The notes: a model not told the origin generated them from the letters alone. A stretch of DNA of 64,000 bases from Humibacter ginsenosidimutans (GCF_007859675.1 NZ_CP042305.1:3968001-4032000), one strand, 5' to 3'; shown: positions 47,804 to 57,476, counted from the first letter of the stretch. Program-made: numbers and translations.

Positions 47804-49023
47804 TGTGCGACCCTGAACACTCGGCGGCGGAGAACGATGAGCTGATACACGAGAACCATGATCTCGGAGAGCGCGAGTACCGTCGTCACGCCGACGAGCC
47901 CGACCGTCAGGGCGGCGGGAATGAGCCCGAGCGCTCCCACGATGGCTCCGGCCACCGTGCTCCAGGCCAGCGCTGCCGTCATGCGGTAGGTGGTGAGAAC
48001 CGCGAATCCGGTGACCTGCGAGATCAGCATGGCGGCAAGCGCGGCCGCGAGCGTGCACGACACCGCATAGTCGATGTGCAGCGTGCCGCCAGAAAGAAGC
48101 GAACCCACCCAGGGCGAGGCCGCTGCGTACAGGATGCCGCCTGCAAGGCCGAGATACACGGTCAAGGTGGTGATGCGCTTTGCGCGGTGAAGCTGCTCGC
48201 CGGGGTCGGGTCGTGGCACGTAGCCCTGGGCGATCTGCACATACGGACGTGTTGCATAGAGTCCGAGACGCATGATGCGTTCGGCGAGCGCGTACACGGC
48301 GGTCAGCTGGGGCAGGAAGATCTGCACGACGACGATCGGCAGGTTCACGTACAGGGTGGACACGGCCGACATCGAGACCGCCGGGATGTGCTCGCGCATG
48401 CGCAGGATGGCCCTCGACAGCGAGAGGTCCACTCGCCATCCGCTGTACCGTCCGAGGATGCTCGCGCTCGACATGGCCGTCGCCGCGACTCCTCCGAGCA
48501 GCTGGATCACGACGAACCACAAGGCGTTGCCCGTGACGAACAGCAACAGGGCTCCCACCAGGGAACCGGCCTGTCGCGGAAGCGTCTCCAACAGGAGGAA
48601 CCGGATCGCACTGTGTTCGCCGACGAAGAAGAATCCTGCAGAGAGCGCGGGGAACAGGGCTGAGAGCAGGGCGAGCAGGCCGATGGCGGGCTGCGACGGC
48701 ACCAGGATCAGGGTGATCACGGCGCAGACGATGGCGACTCCGACGAAGAGCCACGACCTGCTGACGACGGAATCCAGGTAGTACTGACCACGTCGGTCGT
48801 CGGTCAGCTGCGCAGTCTCGGTCGGCCCCGTCACGCCCCAGCCGGCGCTGGCGAGAACCATTCCGAATCCGGCCACGCCTTGAGCCACGGCGATGGTCGC
48901 CCAGGTATGCGCCCCTGCGACGATGATCACGACAGGAATGACCGCGACGCTGACGATGCCGCCGGTGACCACGGACAGGCCATAGCCGCTCGAGGCACGA
49001 ATCACGCCGCGAACATTCGCCAT
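47800..49023 (-). CDS. Polysaccharide flippase, Wzx-like (second)
   Basis: 407 residues, about 12 transmembrane helices. ANVRGVIRASSGYGLSVVTG at the start and SAVSTLYVNLPIVVVQIF, LAERIMRLGLYATRP in the middle match the MOP-superfamily translocase layout and align in order with the first Wzx-like protein, e.g. LYVNLP in both. The ATG at 49023 fits the first helix and has GGAG about 9 nt upstream; the longer open frame is not supported. Gene pair with the GT2 downstream. Confidence 0.87.
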   Translation of the reverse strand: MANVRGVIRASSGYGLSVVTGGIVSVAVIPVVIIVAGAHTWATIAVAQGVAGFGMVLASAGWGVTGPTETAQLTDDRRGQYYLDSVVSRSWLFVGVAIVCAVITLILVPSQPAIGLLALLSALFPALSAGFFFVGEHSAIRFLLLETLPRQAGSLVGALLLFVTGNALWFVVIQLLGGVAATAMSSASILGRYSGWRVDLSLSRAILRMREHIPAVSMSAVSTLYVNLPIVVVQIFLPQLTAVYALAERIMRLGLYATRPYVQIAQGYVPRPDPGEQLHRAKRITTLTVYLGLAGGILYAAASPWVGSLLSGGTLHIDYAVSCTLAAALAAMLISQVTGFAVLTTYRMTAALAWSTVAGAIVGALGLIPAALTVGLVGVTTVLALSEIMVLVYQLIVLRRRVFRVAQ

Positions 49024-49192
49024 GGCCCGGGACTCCGTACGTGCTCTGCCCTGGTGGGCGTTCCGCTGGCCCGCTGCGGGAATGTGCGTCGGGTCGGTCG
49101 ATGATATCAACCGGTATCCGCCTGCTCGTGCCGGCGGGCGACACCGGGAGCCTCGCAGCCGTGGCGCGCAGCAGTCGGCCGAAAAGCTCACC

Positions 49193-49198
49193 TACTGT
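49193..49198 (+). promoter_or_regulatory. Putative -10 box of the GT39 gene (leaderless)
   Basis: TACTGT ends 6 nt before the GTG at 49205; no ribosome site is present. Confidence 0.4.
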
Positions 49199-49204
49199 GT
49201 ACCC

Positions 49205-50632
49205 GTGACCCGCCCTGCGTCCCTCGCCCGCCTCTGCGCGCTGCTCGTCGTCGTCGTACTCGGGGCGTACGCCTGCTTCTGGAATCTCGCCGCACAGAAC
49301 GTGACGGGGGACGAGTACATCTACGTGACGGCCGGATGGCAGTACGTGCACGGGGATTTCGCCGCCAACCGGGAGCATCCGCCCACTGCCAAGTATCTGT
49401 TCGGCCTCGCGCAGCTGCTCGGCGGTCAGGGCGCGCTCGCACCACGCATTCTGGTCGGCCTGCTCGTGCTGGGCGTTGCCGCGATCATCTTCTTCTGGCT
49501 CAAACGGGAGGCGGGCTGGTGGGCCGGGCTGGCTTCGGCTGCGTTCTGGCTGTTGATGCCGCGAGCCAACGCCGGTGATCGCATCGACCGACTCGCGCTG
49601 CTCGAGCCGGTGATGATGTTCTTCGCTGTCGCCGCACTGTTCGCAGGATGGAGATGGGCTCGGACGGGCAAGACCTGGATGCTCGCCGTCTCAGGCGCGC
49701 TTCTCGGCGCTTCAGTGACATCGAAGGTCTCGACGATCGCGCTCGTGCCCGCATTTCTCCTGCTGCCGTATCTGTTCACGGGGTTGAGGCGCTGGCGACC
49801 GGCTGTTCGCGCGAACCTGATCTGGCTCTCCGCTTTCGTGGTCACCGCTGTGGCTCTCTATCTCCCGATGGGCATGCGGTCGGCCATCGGCTACATGCTC
49901 AAGGTGCAAGACGGGCAGAACGTCAATGGGCACGACATCCCGATAGCCGGGCACATCTATCGATTCGCACCGTGGTGGGGGAACTTCTGGTTTCTCGCAG
50001 AAGGGATCGGGGTGGCTGCGCTCGTGGTCATCGTGGTGGGCGTTGCGCTTGCCATTTGGCTGCGGCCAGACAAGCTGATCGCCTATCTCGGGGCCGCTCT
50101 TCTTCTGCTCATCGTGTTCTACACGATCGCGGCGAGGATCGCTCTCCCGCACTATTACTATGCGTGGACGCCTCTGCTCGTGATCCTCGCGGGGCTCGGC
50201 TATGCGCGCGTAGCACAACGTCTCAGGCGACCGGTCTCGGTGTCGCTGCTGGCCGTCGCAGCGCTGGTCGCGCTGGTCGCGGCCGTGCAGTTCACCGTCG
50301 TCGTCGCTCAGGACAGGCCGACGGGAATCGCGAGAGTCTCTGACGAACTGCGTTCGCACGGTGTCGGAGACGGCCCGCTCCTCGCGGTGGGAATGATGCC
50401 CGGAGTGTACGTGCCGTATCCGGCGCTCAACATTTCTGAAGATCCGTCAAGGGGCCCTTTCGTTGCCGTCGTGGTCGGCGACGACCCACGCTTTCACCTC
50501 GATCCCACGTTGAAACGGCTGTTGAAGAACGAGCGAAGTCGCTTCACCGTGATCACGCTCGACTCGCTGCAGCTGTGGGTTCCACACGGTCTCGTGGAAC
50601 ACGGGCCGACGGGATTCGTGCTTTCGTCCTGA
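49205..50632 (+). CDS. GT39/ArnT-like polyprenyl-phosphate mannosyltransferase
   Basis: 475 residues, about 11 transmembrane helices. The first outer loop has NVTGDEYIYVTAGWQYVHGD with the Asp-Glu pair and then NREHPPTAKYL; D-E followed by E-H-P-P is the signature of the PMT/ArnT GT-C family. A second outer motif is DGQNVNGHDIPIAGH. Uses polyprenyl-phosphate sugars, and a polyprenyl-phosphomannose synthase is encoded 120 bp downstream on the same strand. The C-terminal 100 residues are outside the membrane. Confidence 0.85.
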   Translation: MTRPASLARLCALLVVVVLGAYACFWNLAAQNVTGDEYIYVTAGWQYVHGDFAANREHPPTAKYLFGLAQLLGGQGALAPRILVGLLVLGVAAIIFFWLKREAGWWAGLASAAFWLLMPRANAGDRIDRLALLEPVMMFFAVAALFAGWRWARTGKTWMLAVSGALLGASVTSKVSTIALVPAFLLLPYLFTGLRRWRPAVRANLIWLSAFVVTAVALYLPMGMRSAIGYMLKVQDGQNVNGHDIPIAGHIYRFAPWWGNFWFLAEGIGVAALVVIVVGVALAIWLRPDKLIAYLGAALLLLIVFYTIAARIALPHYYYAWTPLLVILAGLGYARVAQRLRRPVSVSLLAVAALVALVAAVQFTVVVAQDRPTGIARVSDELRSHGVGDGPLLAVGMMPGVYVPYPALNISEDPSRGPFVAVVVGDDPRFHLDPTLKRLLKNERSRFTVITLDSLQLWVPHGLVEHGPTGFVLSS

Positions 50633-50641
50633 CCGCGCGGT

Positions 50642-50647
50642 TATGAT
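50642..50647 (+). promoter_or_regulatory. Putative -10 box of the phosphomannose synthase gene
   Basis: TATGAT, close to the TATAAT consensus, about 107 nt before the GTG at 50754; a leader of about 100 nt would result. Confidence 0.35.
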
Positions 50648-50753
50648 TCCTCGGCCAGACGTCGTCGACTACTTCTCGACGACGGTGCATGAAAACAATG
50701 AATGGTCGCCGCAGGCTCGGCGACACGAGGCCCGCCAACAGGGGAGCGAGACC

Positions 50754-51569
50754 GTGCCGCAGAGGGACATCCTCGTCATCATCCCGACCTACAACGAGGC
50801 CGAGAACGTCGAAACCGCCATTCAGCGAGTGCTCGCCGTGCTGCCGGATGTCGACATCATGATCGTCGATGACGGAAGCCCGGACGGGACAGGCGAAATC
50901 GTGCGCAGGATCTCGGCGAACGACGACCGGGTGTCGTTGATGGAGCGCACAGGGAAGCGCGGACTGGGACCCGCCTATCTCGATGGCTTCGCACACGGGA
51001 TGGCCAGCGGCCACACCCTCCTCATCGAGATGGATGCCGACGGCTCGCATCCTGCGTCGGCACTGCCCGCGATGTTGGCGGCGATTCGGTCGGCGGATTC
51101 GGTCGGCGGGGTCATCGGCTCTCGCTGGGTGACCGGTGGTGCCGTCGTGGACTGGCCGAAGAGCAGACGACTGATCAGCCGCGGAGGCAGCACGTACGCT
51201 CGCGTCATGCTCGGGCTCAAGGTTCGCGACGTCACGGCCGGCTTCCGTGTCTACAAGGCGTCGGCGTTGCAGGCGATCGAGTTGGAGACCGTGCAGTCGC
51301 AGGGGTACTGCTTCCAGATCGACATGACGAGGCGCATGGCGGCCAACGGGTTCGGCCTGGTCGAGGTGCCGATCACCTTCAAGGACCGTGTGGCAGGCAC
51401 GTCGAAGATGAGCAAGGCGATCGTCGTCGAAGCCATGCTGAGGGTCACGATCTGGGGGTTCGAGCGGCTGGTGGGCAAGGAACGTGGCCGTCGGGAGTCG
51501 CGCGACGCGAAACGGGTCGTGGAGCAGCCGTCAGCCGTGTCGTACGAGAAGCACGAGGGGTGGAGCTGA
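50754..51569 (+). CDS. Polyprenol monophosphomannose synthase (Ppm1/DPM1 type)
   Basis: 271 residues, GTG start with GGGGAG about 7 nt upstream. GT2 of the DPM1 branch: ILVIIPTYNEAENVETAI, IVDDGSPDGTGEIV, KRGLGPAYLDGFAHG, IEMDADGSHPASALP with D-x-D, and VTAGFRVYKASAL, SQGYCFQIDM. These motifs match closely. Makes polyprenyl-phosphomannose from GDP-mannose at the inner face; no transmembrane helix. The upstream open frame to 50643 lacks family similarity. Supplies the GT39 enzyme and perhaps other GT-C proteins of the window. Confidence 0.92.
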   Translation: MPQRDILVIIPTYNEAENVETAIQRVLAVLPDVDIMIVDDGSPDGTGEIVRRISANDDRVSLMERTGKRGLGPAYLDGFAHGMASGHTLLIEMDADGSHPASALPAMLAAIRSADSVGGVIGSRWVTGGAVVDWPKSRRLISRGGSTYARVMLGLKVRDVTAGFRVYKASALQAIELETVQSQGYCFQIDMTRRMAANGFGLVEVPITFKDRVAGTSKMSKAIVVEAMLRVTIWGFERLVGKERGRRESRDAKRVVEQPSAVSYEKHEGWS

Positions 51570-51609
51570 GCCGCGGGGCATATCCCGTCTTTGCCGCACC
51601 GGCCGGGCT

Positions 51610-52911
51610 TCACGACGCGGAGTTCGGCGCCGCAGGCAGCGCCTGCCGCCACGACATGCCCTGCGACGCCTTCACGGTGCAGATGACCGTGAGCATCCAT
51701 CCGCTCTCGATGAGGATGGTGCTCTCGGCCATCGCGGTGCCGATCAGAGCGATGAGGATGAGCGGCGGCCACGCGTAGATCACGCTGCGCTTGTTGCTCC
51801 CCAGCAACCACGACCGTCCCATCGCGAGACCCAGCAGCAGAAGGAAGAGCAGGAAGCCGATGAGGCCGACCTGCAGCCAGACATCCAGGAACGCGTTGAG
51901 GCCGTTGGCGTGCGGTGAGCCGGTCAGCGCGTTGATCAATGAGTAGGGCGGCAGCGAACCGCGCCAGAAGCCGATCCAGCCCCAGCCGAGCAACTCGTTG
52001 ACGGGGATGAGATGCCAGATCTGCAACCACACCTCGTACCGCACGGTGATCACGGAGTGGCCGTGCAGCAGGTCGATGATCGGGGCTCGGAAGATGAAAG
52101 CGAGCACGGCGACCACGGCGGTGACCGTTCCCGTGGTCACTTGAACGGCGAACTTCCAGCGCTCGTTCCTGATGTGGCGGATGCCGAACAGTGCGGCGGC
52201 CGCGACCACGATGATGACGATCATGATGGCGATCACCGGCGAGCTGGTGAACGCCAGACACAGCACAGCCACGGCGACCGAGAACACGGCGAGGCCGAGA
52301 CCGACCGACTTCGTGCGCCACTCGATGATGAACGTGACCGCCGCGATCAGCGCGACGAGGCCGAGCTGATTGCGGCTCCCGAACAGCCCGGAGATCGGAC
52401 CGCCCTGCGCGAGGTTGCCGGCGATCCCCAGAAACCTGATGGGGGCGTCGATGAGCAGTCCGCTGAAGACCTCGAGGGCGAGGGATGCGGTCAGCAGCAC
52501 TCGCAGAACATCACCGATCACGCGCACGATCTGAATGGCATCCCGCACCAGCGCCAGGTACAGCGCGAAGAACGTGAACACCCACTGGTAGAGCACGGCG
52601 GCGAGCGTCGCCCACTGGTAGTTGCTCCACACGATGGATGCCGCGCACCACCCCACGAACACCAGCAGCGAGACCGGGAGCAGGCCATGCCATTCGATGA
52701 CGTTCCAGTGCGCGACGAACGAGGCGACGGTCAGCACGACGAGAGCGGCGAGCACGCCGATGAGGCCGGGCCAGCCGACCGTGTCTCGGATGGCCGTGGT
52801 GAGGAACGCGGATCCCACGATGCACAGCGAGAGCGCGCGAGAGAACTTGGCCGATTCGAACAGCGACCGGGTGAGCACGAACCACTGCGGAGCGCGTTGC
52901 GGCTGGGCCAT
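51610..52911 (-). CDS. O-antigen ligase/polymerase-like membrane protein (Wzy_C)
   Basis: 433 residues, about 11-12 transmembrane helices. The large outer loop between late helices contains SPHANGLNAFLDVWLQVGLIG, the H-N/L-D pattern of O-antigen ligase family proteins, preceded by LLGWGWIGFWRG. Acts outside the membrane to polymerise or ligate lipid-linked glycans. ATG 52911 is preferred to GTG 52941: a TAAACT box at 52954-52959 leaves a leader with GAGGGG. The next gene upstream on the strand encodes a paralogue. Confidence 0.82.
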   Translation of the reverse strand: MAQPQRAPQWFVLTRSLFESAKFSRALSLCIVGSAFLTTAIRDTVGWPGLIGVLAALVVLTVASFVAHWNVIEWHGLLPVSLLVFVGWCAASIVWSNYQWATLAAVLYQWVFTFFALYLALVRDAIQIVRVIGDVLRVLLTASLALEVFSGLLIDAPIRFLGIAGNLAQGGPISGLFGSRNQLGLVALIAAVTFIIEWRTKSVGLGLAVFSVAVAVLCLAFTSSPVIAIMIVIIVVAAAALFGIRHIRNERWKFAVQVTTGTVTAVVAVLAFIFRAPIIDLLHGHSVITVRYEVWLQIWHLIPVNELLGWGWIGFWRGSLPPYSLINALTGSPHANGLNAFLDVWLQVGLIGFLLFLLLLGLAMGRSWLLGSNKRSVIYAWPPLILIALIGTAMAESTILIESGWMLTVICTVKASQGMSWRQALPAAPNSAS

Positions 52912-52973
52912 GCGGTTGTGAGACCCCTCGTCGATGTTCACCCGGGCGTCACAAGTTTACGTGCGCGTCGTCG

Positions 52974-54305
52974 TCACGGTCTCTCGAGCTTCGTCTTCAC
53001 GCTGAACAGCACGAGCAGAGCGAAGCCGATCTCGATCAGCATCCTGCTCTCGGTGAACGACTGCGCGATGGCTGCGGACATCATGAGCAGGGGGAGCAGT
53101 GAGATCGCGGTGTACGGCACGTCGGGCCGCACGACGCCCGCACCGTCGAACGGCGCCCGGTCGACGGCCATGAACCACGACCGGCCGAACGTGGAGAGCA
53201 CGAGCAGCACGAAGACGACGAGGCCGACGATGCCCAGCTGCAGCCAGACGTCGAGGTAGGCGTTGTGCGCCTGGAGATATTCGACGCCGTTGCGGATGGC
53301 GAGTCCCTTGAACGGCTCCGCCCATGGCACCCAGTAGCTCACCCAGCCCCACCCGAAGGCCGGCTTCTGCTGCGCGAGGTGGATGACCGCCGCCCAGATG
53401 TTCGTGCGTCCCGTGAGGTCGGCGCCCTTGCCGAGCAGGCTCGTGATCGTGCCCCAGAACAGCACGATGGATGCCGCCCCCGCCGCCACGACGACGGCTC
53501 CCGTCACATAGACAGGCACCCTTCTGCCCTGCGGCACGCTCCTCGTCCACCACACGAACAGCAGCACCACGCAGGTCACGAGCAGCGCGACGATCACGGT
53601 CGAGGACCGGGTGAGCAGAAACGTCACGGCAGCCAGAACGACCCACACGATGCCCGCCGTGCGGTTGACGGTGCGTTCGGCCAGCTGGATGCCGAACACG
53701 ATCAGCGCGTAGAGCGTGATCATGCCGAGGATGTCGCTGTTGCCGACGATGCCCTGGATCTTGCCGCCGTGGAACAGCAGGTCGCGGCTCCAGTAGTACG
53801 CGTCGGGCAACTTGCCCGCCGGGTAATGCACCCAGAACGGCAGAATGTGGTGCCTGATGAAGACCGACACGAAAAGCTCGAACACGAGCGAGAGGGCGAC
53901 GATCCAGCGCAGGGCGGCGCCGAGCGCGCGCAGCACCTGGTGCCACGTGAGGCAGAGCGCGAAGAAGACGCCCGCGATCGCCGTCGCCAGCTGGGCGATC
54001 GTGCCCAGCACGGACGCCCCGCGATACGACGACCAGGCGATCGAGGCGATGCACAGCAACAGGAACAGCAGCAGCGTCTTCGGCCACGTGCGGATCGGCA
54101 CGCGCGGTCGTGCGCGCACGAGAAAGACGATGCTCCCTGCGAGGCAGAGTGCGACGACGATCCCCCAGCCGTACCAGCTGATGCTGTAGCGCCAGAAGTC
54201 GCCGGCGAAGAGGGTGAAGAACGTGAAACCGGCGAAGGCGAGCATCCAGCCCTGCCCGGACGGCACAGTGCGGGGCGCCGTCACCGGCCGGGCTTCGGTG
54301 GTCAT
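52974..54305 (-). CDS. O-antigen ligase/polymerase-like membrane protein (paralogue)
   Basis: 443 residues, about 12 transmembrane helices. QAHNAYLDVWLQLGIVG corresponds exactly in position to the signature of the downstream protein, and FGWGWVSYWVPWAEP precedes it. Tandem paralogues differ mainly in their loops, so they may act on different polymers (one polymerase, one ligase). The ATG at 54305 is taken as the start of the conserved part. Divergent from the OsmC gene. Confidence 0.83.
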   Translation of the reverse strand: MTTEARPVTAPRTVPSGQGWMLAFAGFTFFTLFAGDFWRYSISWYGWGIVVALCLAGSIVFLVRARPRVPIRTWPKTLLLFLLLCIASIAWSSYRGASVLGTIAQLATAIAGVFFALCLTWHQVLRALGAALRWIVALSLVFELFVSVFIRHHILPFWVHYPAGKLPDAYYWSRDLLFHGGKIQGIVGNSDILGMITLYALIVFGIQLAERTVNRTAGIVWVVLAAVTFLLTRSSTVIVALLVTCVVLLFVWWTRSVPQGRRVPVYVTGAVVVAAGAASIVLFWGTITSLLGKGADLTGRTNIWAAVIHLAQQKPAFGWGWVSYWVPWAEPFKGLAIRNGVEYLQAHNAYLDVWLQLGIVGLVVFVLLVLSTFGRSWFMAVDRAPFDGAGVVRPDVPYTAISLLPLLMMSAAIAQSFTESRMLIEIGFALLVLFSVKTKLERP

Positions 54306-54418
54306 GGGTTCACTGTATCGGCGCGAGCGCTGGCAGCTCGCTCGGCTCAACGACGGCCGCCGCCCTGCACCGTCGAAGGCCCGAAGGGATGCCCTGTCGC
54401 AGCCGGCCCCTGCACGCC

Positions 54419-54424
54419 TACCCT
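54419..54424 (+). promoter_or_regulatory. Putative -10 box of the osmC-like gene (leaderless)
   Basis: TACCCT lies 6 nt before the ATG at 54431. Confidence 0.4.
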
Positions 54425-54430
54425 GAGCAC

Positions 54431-54838
54431 ATGTTCACCGTGCGCACCAGCAACGTCGCGGGCCGCAGCGCCGCCATCGGGGCGGCCGGTCCGTTCACCC
54501 TCGTCGTCGATCGCTCACCGGACGCCGGTGGCGACGGTCTCGGGTTCAGCGGCGGCCAGCTGCTCTACCTGGCGGTGGCCGGCTGCGTCTCCAACGACCT
54601 GTTCCGCGAGGCGGATGCCGCTGGCATCCGGCTGCGCTCCGTTGCCGTCACGGTGGTCGGCGATTTCGCCGGCTCGCCTGCGGTGTCCGACGCCGTGTCG
54701 TACGACGTGGAGCTCGCCGGCGACGCCGACGAGCAGACCCTCCGTGCGCTCGCCGAACGCGTCGACGCGATCGCCGAAGTGCCCAACTCGCTGCGCGGCG
54801 GCACTCCGGTCGCGCTGCGCCACGTCACGGTCGGCTGA
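54431..54838 (+). CDS. OsmC family protein
   Basis: 135 residues. OsmC/Ohr fold; the helix-starting segment GGQLLYLAVAGCVSNDLFREA carries the family cysteine (Cys52) in the right context. True Ohr/OsmC peroxidases use a second cysteine nearer the C-terminus, which is absent here (the end reads GGTPVALRHVTVG), so peroxidase activity is doubtful. No arginine-rich N-terminus. Not obviously linked to the glycan genes. Converges with the acyl-CoA dehydrogenase gene across 15 bp. Confidence 0.85.
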   Translation: MFTVRTSNVAGRSAAIGAAGPFTLVVDRSPDAGGDGLGFSGGQLLYLAVAGCVSNDLFREADAAGIRLRSVAVTVVGDFAGSPAVSDAVSYDVELAGDADEQTLRALAERVDAIAEVPNSLRGGTPVALRHVTVG

Positions 54839-54853
54839 TGCCGACCTCCGCGC

Positions 54854-56032
54854 TCACACGAACGCGGCGACTCCCGTGATGGCGCGCCCGACGATGAGCG
54901 TGTTCATCTCGCGCGTGCCCTCGTACGAGTACACGGCCTCGGCGTCGTTGAAGAACCTGGTCACGTCGTAGTCGAGCACGATGCCGTTGCCGCCGAAGAT
55001 CTCGCGAGCCCAGGCGACCGTCTCGCGCATGCGCGAGGTGGTGAAGGCCTTCGCGAGCGCCGAGTGCTCGTCGCGCTGGGTGCCGGCGTCGAGCATCCTC
55101 GACACCTGAACGACGAGCGCGAGCGACGCGGTGATGTTCGCCAGCGACTTGGCGAGCAGGTCCTGCACGAGCTGGTGGGAGGCGATCGGCTTGCCGAACT
55201 GCACCCGCTCGCTCGCGTACTTCACGGCAGCCTCGTACGCGCCCACTGCTACCCCGACGGCCGCCCACGCGACCTCGGCGCGCGTGGCGCGCAGCACCTT
55301 GGCCGTGTCGCGGAACGAGTTCGCGTTCTGCAGCCGAAGGCGCTCTGGCACCCGCACGTTCTCCAGTGTGATGTCGGCGTTCTGCACCGACCTCAGAGCC
55401 TGCTTGCCCTCGATCTTGGTCGCCGTGTAGCCGGGAGTCTCGGTCGGCACGATGAAGCCCTTCACCTGGCCGTCGGCCACGTCTTTGGCCCAGATGACGG
55501 TGATGTCGCTGAACGTGGCGTTGCCGATCCAGCGCTTGGCGCCGTTGATGACCCACTCATCGCCCTGGCGCTCTGCGGTCGTGCGGAGGCCCTGAGCGGA
55601 GTCGGATCCGCTGAGCGGCTCGGTCAGCCCGAACGCGCCGATGATCTCGCCGGAGGCCAGCTTCGGGAGCCACTCGTCCTTCTGCTCCTGCGAGCCGCAC
55701 GCGCTCAGCGTTCCCGCGGCGAGCCCGTTCTGCACGCCGACGTAGGTCGCGACCGACCCGTCGACGCGTGCCAGTTCGAGCGCGACGAACCCGCGGAACA
55801 CAGCGGAGTTGTCGAACGGCTTGGTCTCGTCCCACGCGAACGAGGCGACGCCGAGGCGGTGCAGCTCAGGGATGACCTGCTTCGGAAACTCCGCGCGCTC
55901 CCAGTACTCGTTGACGATCGGCTTCACCTCGGTCTCGAGGTAGGCGCGCAGCGCGGCGATCGCCTCCTTCTCCTGGTCGGTGAGCTCGTTCTCGAACCCG
56001 TAGAAATCTGCGGCAAGCTGCTCGAAGGCCAT
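54854..56032 (-). CDS. Acyl-CoA dehydrogenase (glutaryl-CoA dehydrogenase-like)
   Basis: 392 residues. FAD-dependent alpha,beta-dehydrogenation of acyl-CoA. Visible family features: AFGLTEPLSGSDS, GAKRWIGNATFSDI and the C-terminal block FFNDAEAVYSYEGTREMNTLIVGRAITG, where the glutamate of YEGT is the catalytic base as in glutaryl-CoA dehydrogenases. Length is normal. The ATG at 56032 is chosen because it precedes the helical N-terminal domain. Probably fatty-acid or amino-acid catabolism; unrelated to the glycan pathway. A 150-bp divergent promoter region separates it from manA. Confidence 0.93.
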   Translation of the reverse strand: MAFEQLAADFYGFENELTDQEKEAIAALRAYLETEVKPIVNEYWERAEFPKQVIPELHRLGVASFAWDETKPFDNSAVFRGFVALELARVDGSVATYVGVQNGLAAGTLSACGSQEQKDEWLPKLASGEIIGAFGLTEPLSGSDSAQGLRTTAERQGDEWVINGAKRWIGNATFSDITVIWAKDVADGQVKGFIVPTETPGYTATKIEGKQALRSVQNADITLENVRVPERLRLQNANSFRDTAKVLRATRAEVAWAAVGVAVGAYEAAVKYASERVQFGKPIASHQLVQDLLAKSLANITASLALVVQVSRMLDAGTQRDEHSALAKAFTTSRMRETVAWAREIFGGNGIVLDYDVTRFFNDAEAVYSYEGTREMNTLIVGRAITGVAAFV

Positions 56033-56182
56033 GGGTGTGCTCCAGTGCTCAGGTGGCGTGTCGGACCGCGCAGGGCCAGGCACCCGGCACGGACGAAAGG
56101 ATGCGGTCAGCCTAGGCAGCGGCATCCGTGCTCCCAAGGCCGTTGGTACTCTGCGACTAATCAGACGAAAGGGCAGGTGCGG

Positions 56183-57406
56183 ATGTTTGTGCGCATCGAC
56201 AACGTTCCGCGTGACTATGCGTGGGGCTCCTTGCACGGCATCGCGGATCTGCTCGGCAGGCCCGCCTCCGGTGGACCCCAGGCGGAGCTCTGGCTCGGTG
56301 CTCATCCTGGGTCACCGAGCTTCCTGGTGCACCCCACCGGTGAGGAGGGGACGCTGGCCGAACTCATCGCGGACGAGCCGGCTCAGACGCTCGGCGCCGA
56401 CTGGCTGGCCGAATCGTCGTACGACGGCGCACCGCGACTCGGGTTCCTGCTGAAGGTGCTGTCGGCGGCCAGTCCGCTCTCGCTCCAGGCGCATCCGTCG
56501 TCGGAGCAGGCCCAGGCGGGCTTCGACCGCGAGAACGAACTCGGCATTCCGCTGGACTCGCCCGACCGCAACTACAAGGACCCGTTCCACAAGCCGGAGC
56601 TCATCTACGCGCTGACCCCGTTCGACGCCCTGTGCGGATTCCGCGACGTGTCCACCTCTCTCGCGGTGCTCGATCGGCTGATCGCCACGGGGCGCGCCGA
56701 AGTGCTGCCGCACGACGAGCTCGACGTGCTGCGCGCCATCCTGCACGACGCGGTCAGCGAGGAGTCGGCGCTGCGCGCGGCCGTCGGCCTGCTGCTCGGC
56801 GGCGGCGAGGGTGTGGAGGAGATGGTGGCGCAGGCGACGGCGATCGCCCGCACACCCAAGGCGGAGGGGATGCCCGAGCTCGGCATCGTGCGCGTCATCG
56901 CCGACGCCTATCCCGGCGACCCTGGCATCGTGCTTGCTCTGCTGCTGCATCGCGTCGCGCTCGACCCGGGGCAGGCGCTGTATCTGCCGGCCGGCAACAT
57001 CCACGCCTACCTGAAGGGCACAGGAATCGAGCTGATGGCCGCGTCGGACAACGTGCTGCGCGGCGGTCTCACGCCCAAGCACATCGACGTGCCGGAGCTG
57101 CTGCGCGTGCTCGACTTCACTCCGGTGCCCGCACCTCTGCTGGCGCCGGCGCGCCTGGGCTCCGCGCAGGTGTTCAGCCCCGACGTGCCCGACTTCAGGC
57201 TGCTGCACGTCACGGCGGATGCCGAGCTCGAGCTCAGGGGGCCGGCCATCGTTCTCTGCACCGCGGGCGCGGCATCCATCACGGGGGCCGAGCACACGCA
57301 GGAGCTCTCGCGTGGGGAGGCCGTGTTCGTGTCGCCCGACGAAGCAAGGCTGCGCATGGCGCCGACCGACGGCGGCGTGCTGTTCGTCGCGACGGGCAAT
57401 CGCTGA
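56183..57406 (+). CDS. manA: Mannose-6-phosphate isomerase, class I
   Basis: 407 residues. Zn-dependent interconversion of fructose-6-P and mannose-6-P, the entry to GDP-mannose. Metal and active-site residues: Gln102 and His104 in LQAHPS, Glu139 in FHKPELI, and the histidine of GNIHAYLKGTG near 275. Length is typical. A TACTCT box at 56148-56153 leaves a 23-nt leader. Its product can be taken by the HAD phosphomannomutase-like enzyme. ManA near whiB is also the order I recall in Mycobacterium. Confidence 0.96.
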   Translation: MFVRIDNVPRDYAWGSLHGIADLLGRPASGGPQAELWLGAHPGSPSFLVHPTGEEGTLAELIADEPAQTLGADWLAESSYDGAPRLGFLLKVLSAASPLSLQAHPSSEQAQAGFDRENELGIPLDSPDRNYKDPFHKPELIYALTPFDALCGFRDVSTSLAVLDRLIATGRAEVLPHDELDVLRAILHDAVSEESALRAAVGLLLGGGEGVEEMVAQATAIARTPKAEGMPELGIVRVIADAYPGDPGIVLALLLHRVALDPGQALYLPAGNIHAYLKGTGIELMAASDNVLRGGLTPKHIDVPELLRVLDFTPVPAPLLAPARLGSAQVFSPDVPDFRLLHVTADAELELRGPAIVLCTAGAASITGAEHTQELSRGEAVFVSPDEARLRMAPTDGGVLFVATGNR

Positions 57407-57476
57407 GAGACGAGTGGCCGCCGCGCTCCAGGCGGCCGTCGAGTCGGACGCGCTGAGAGATTCCTTCGCCGCCCGA

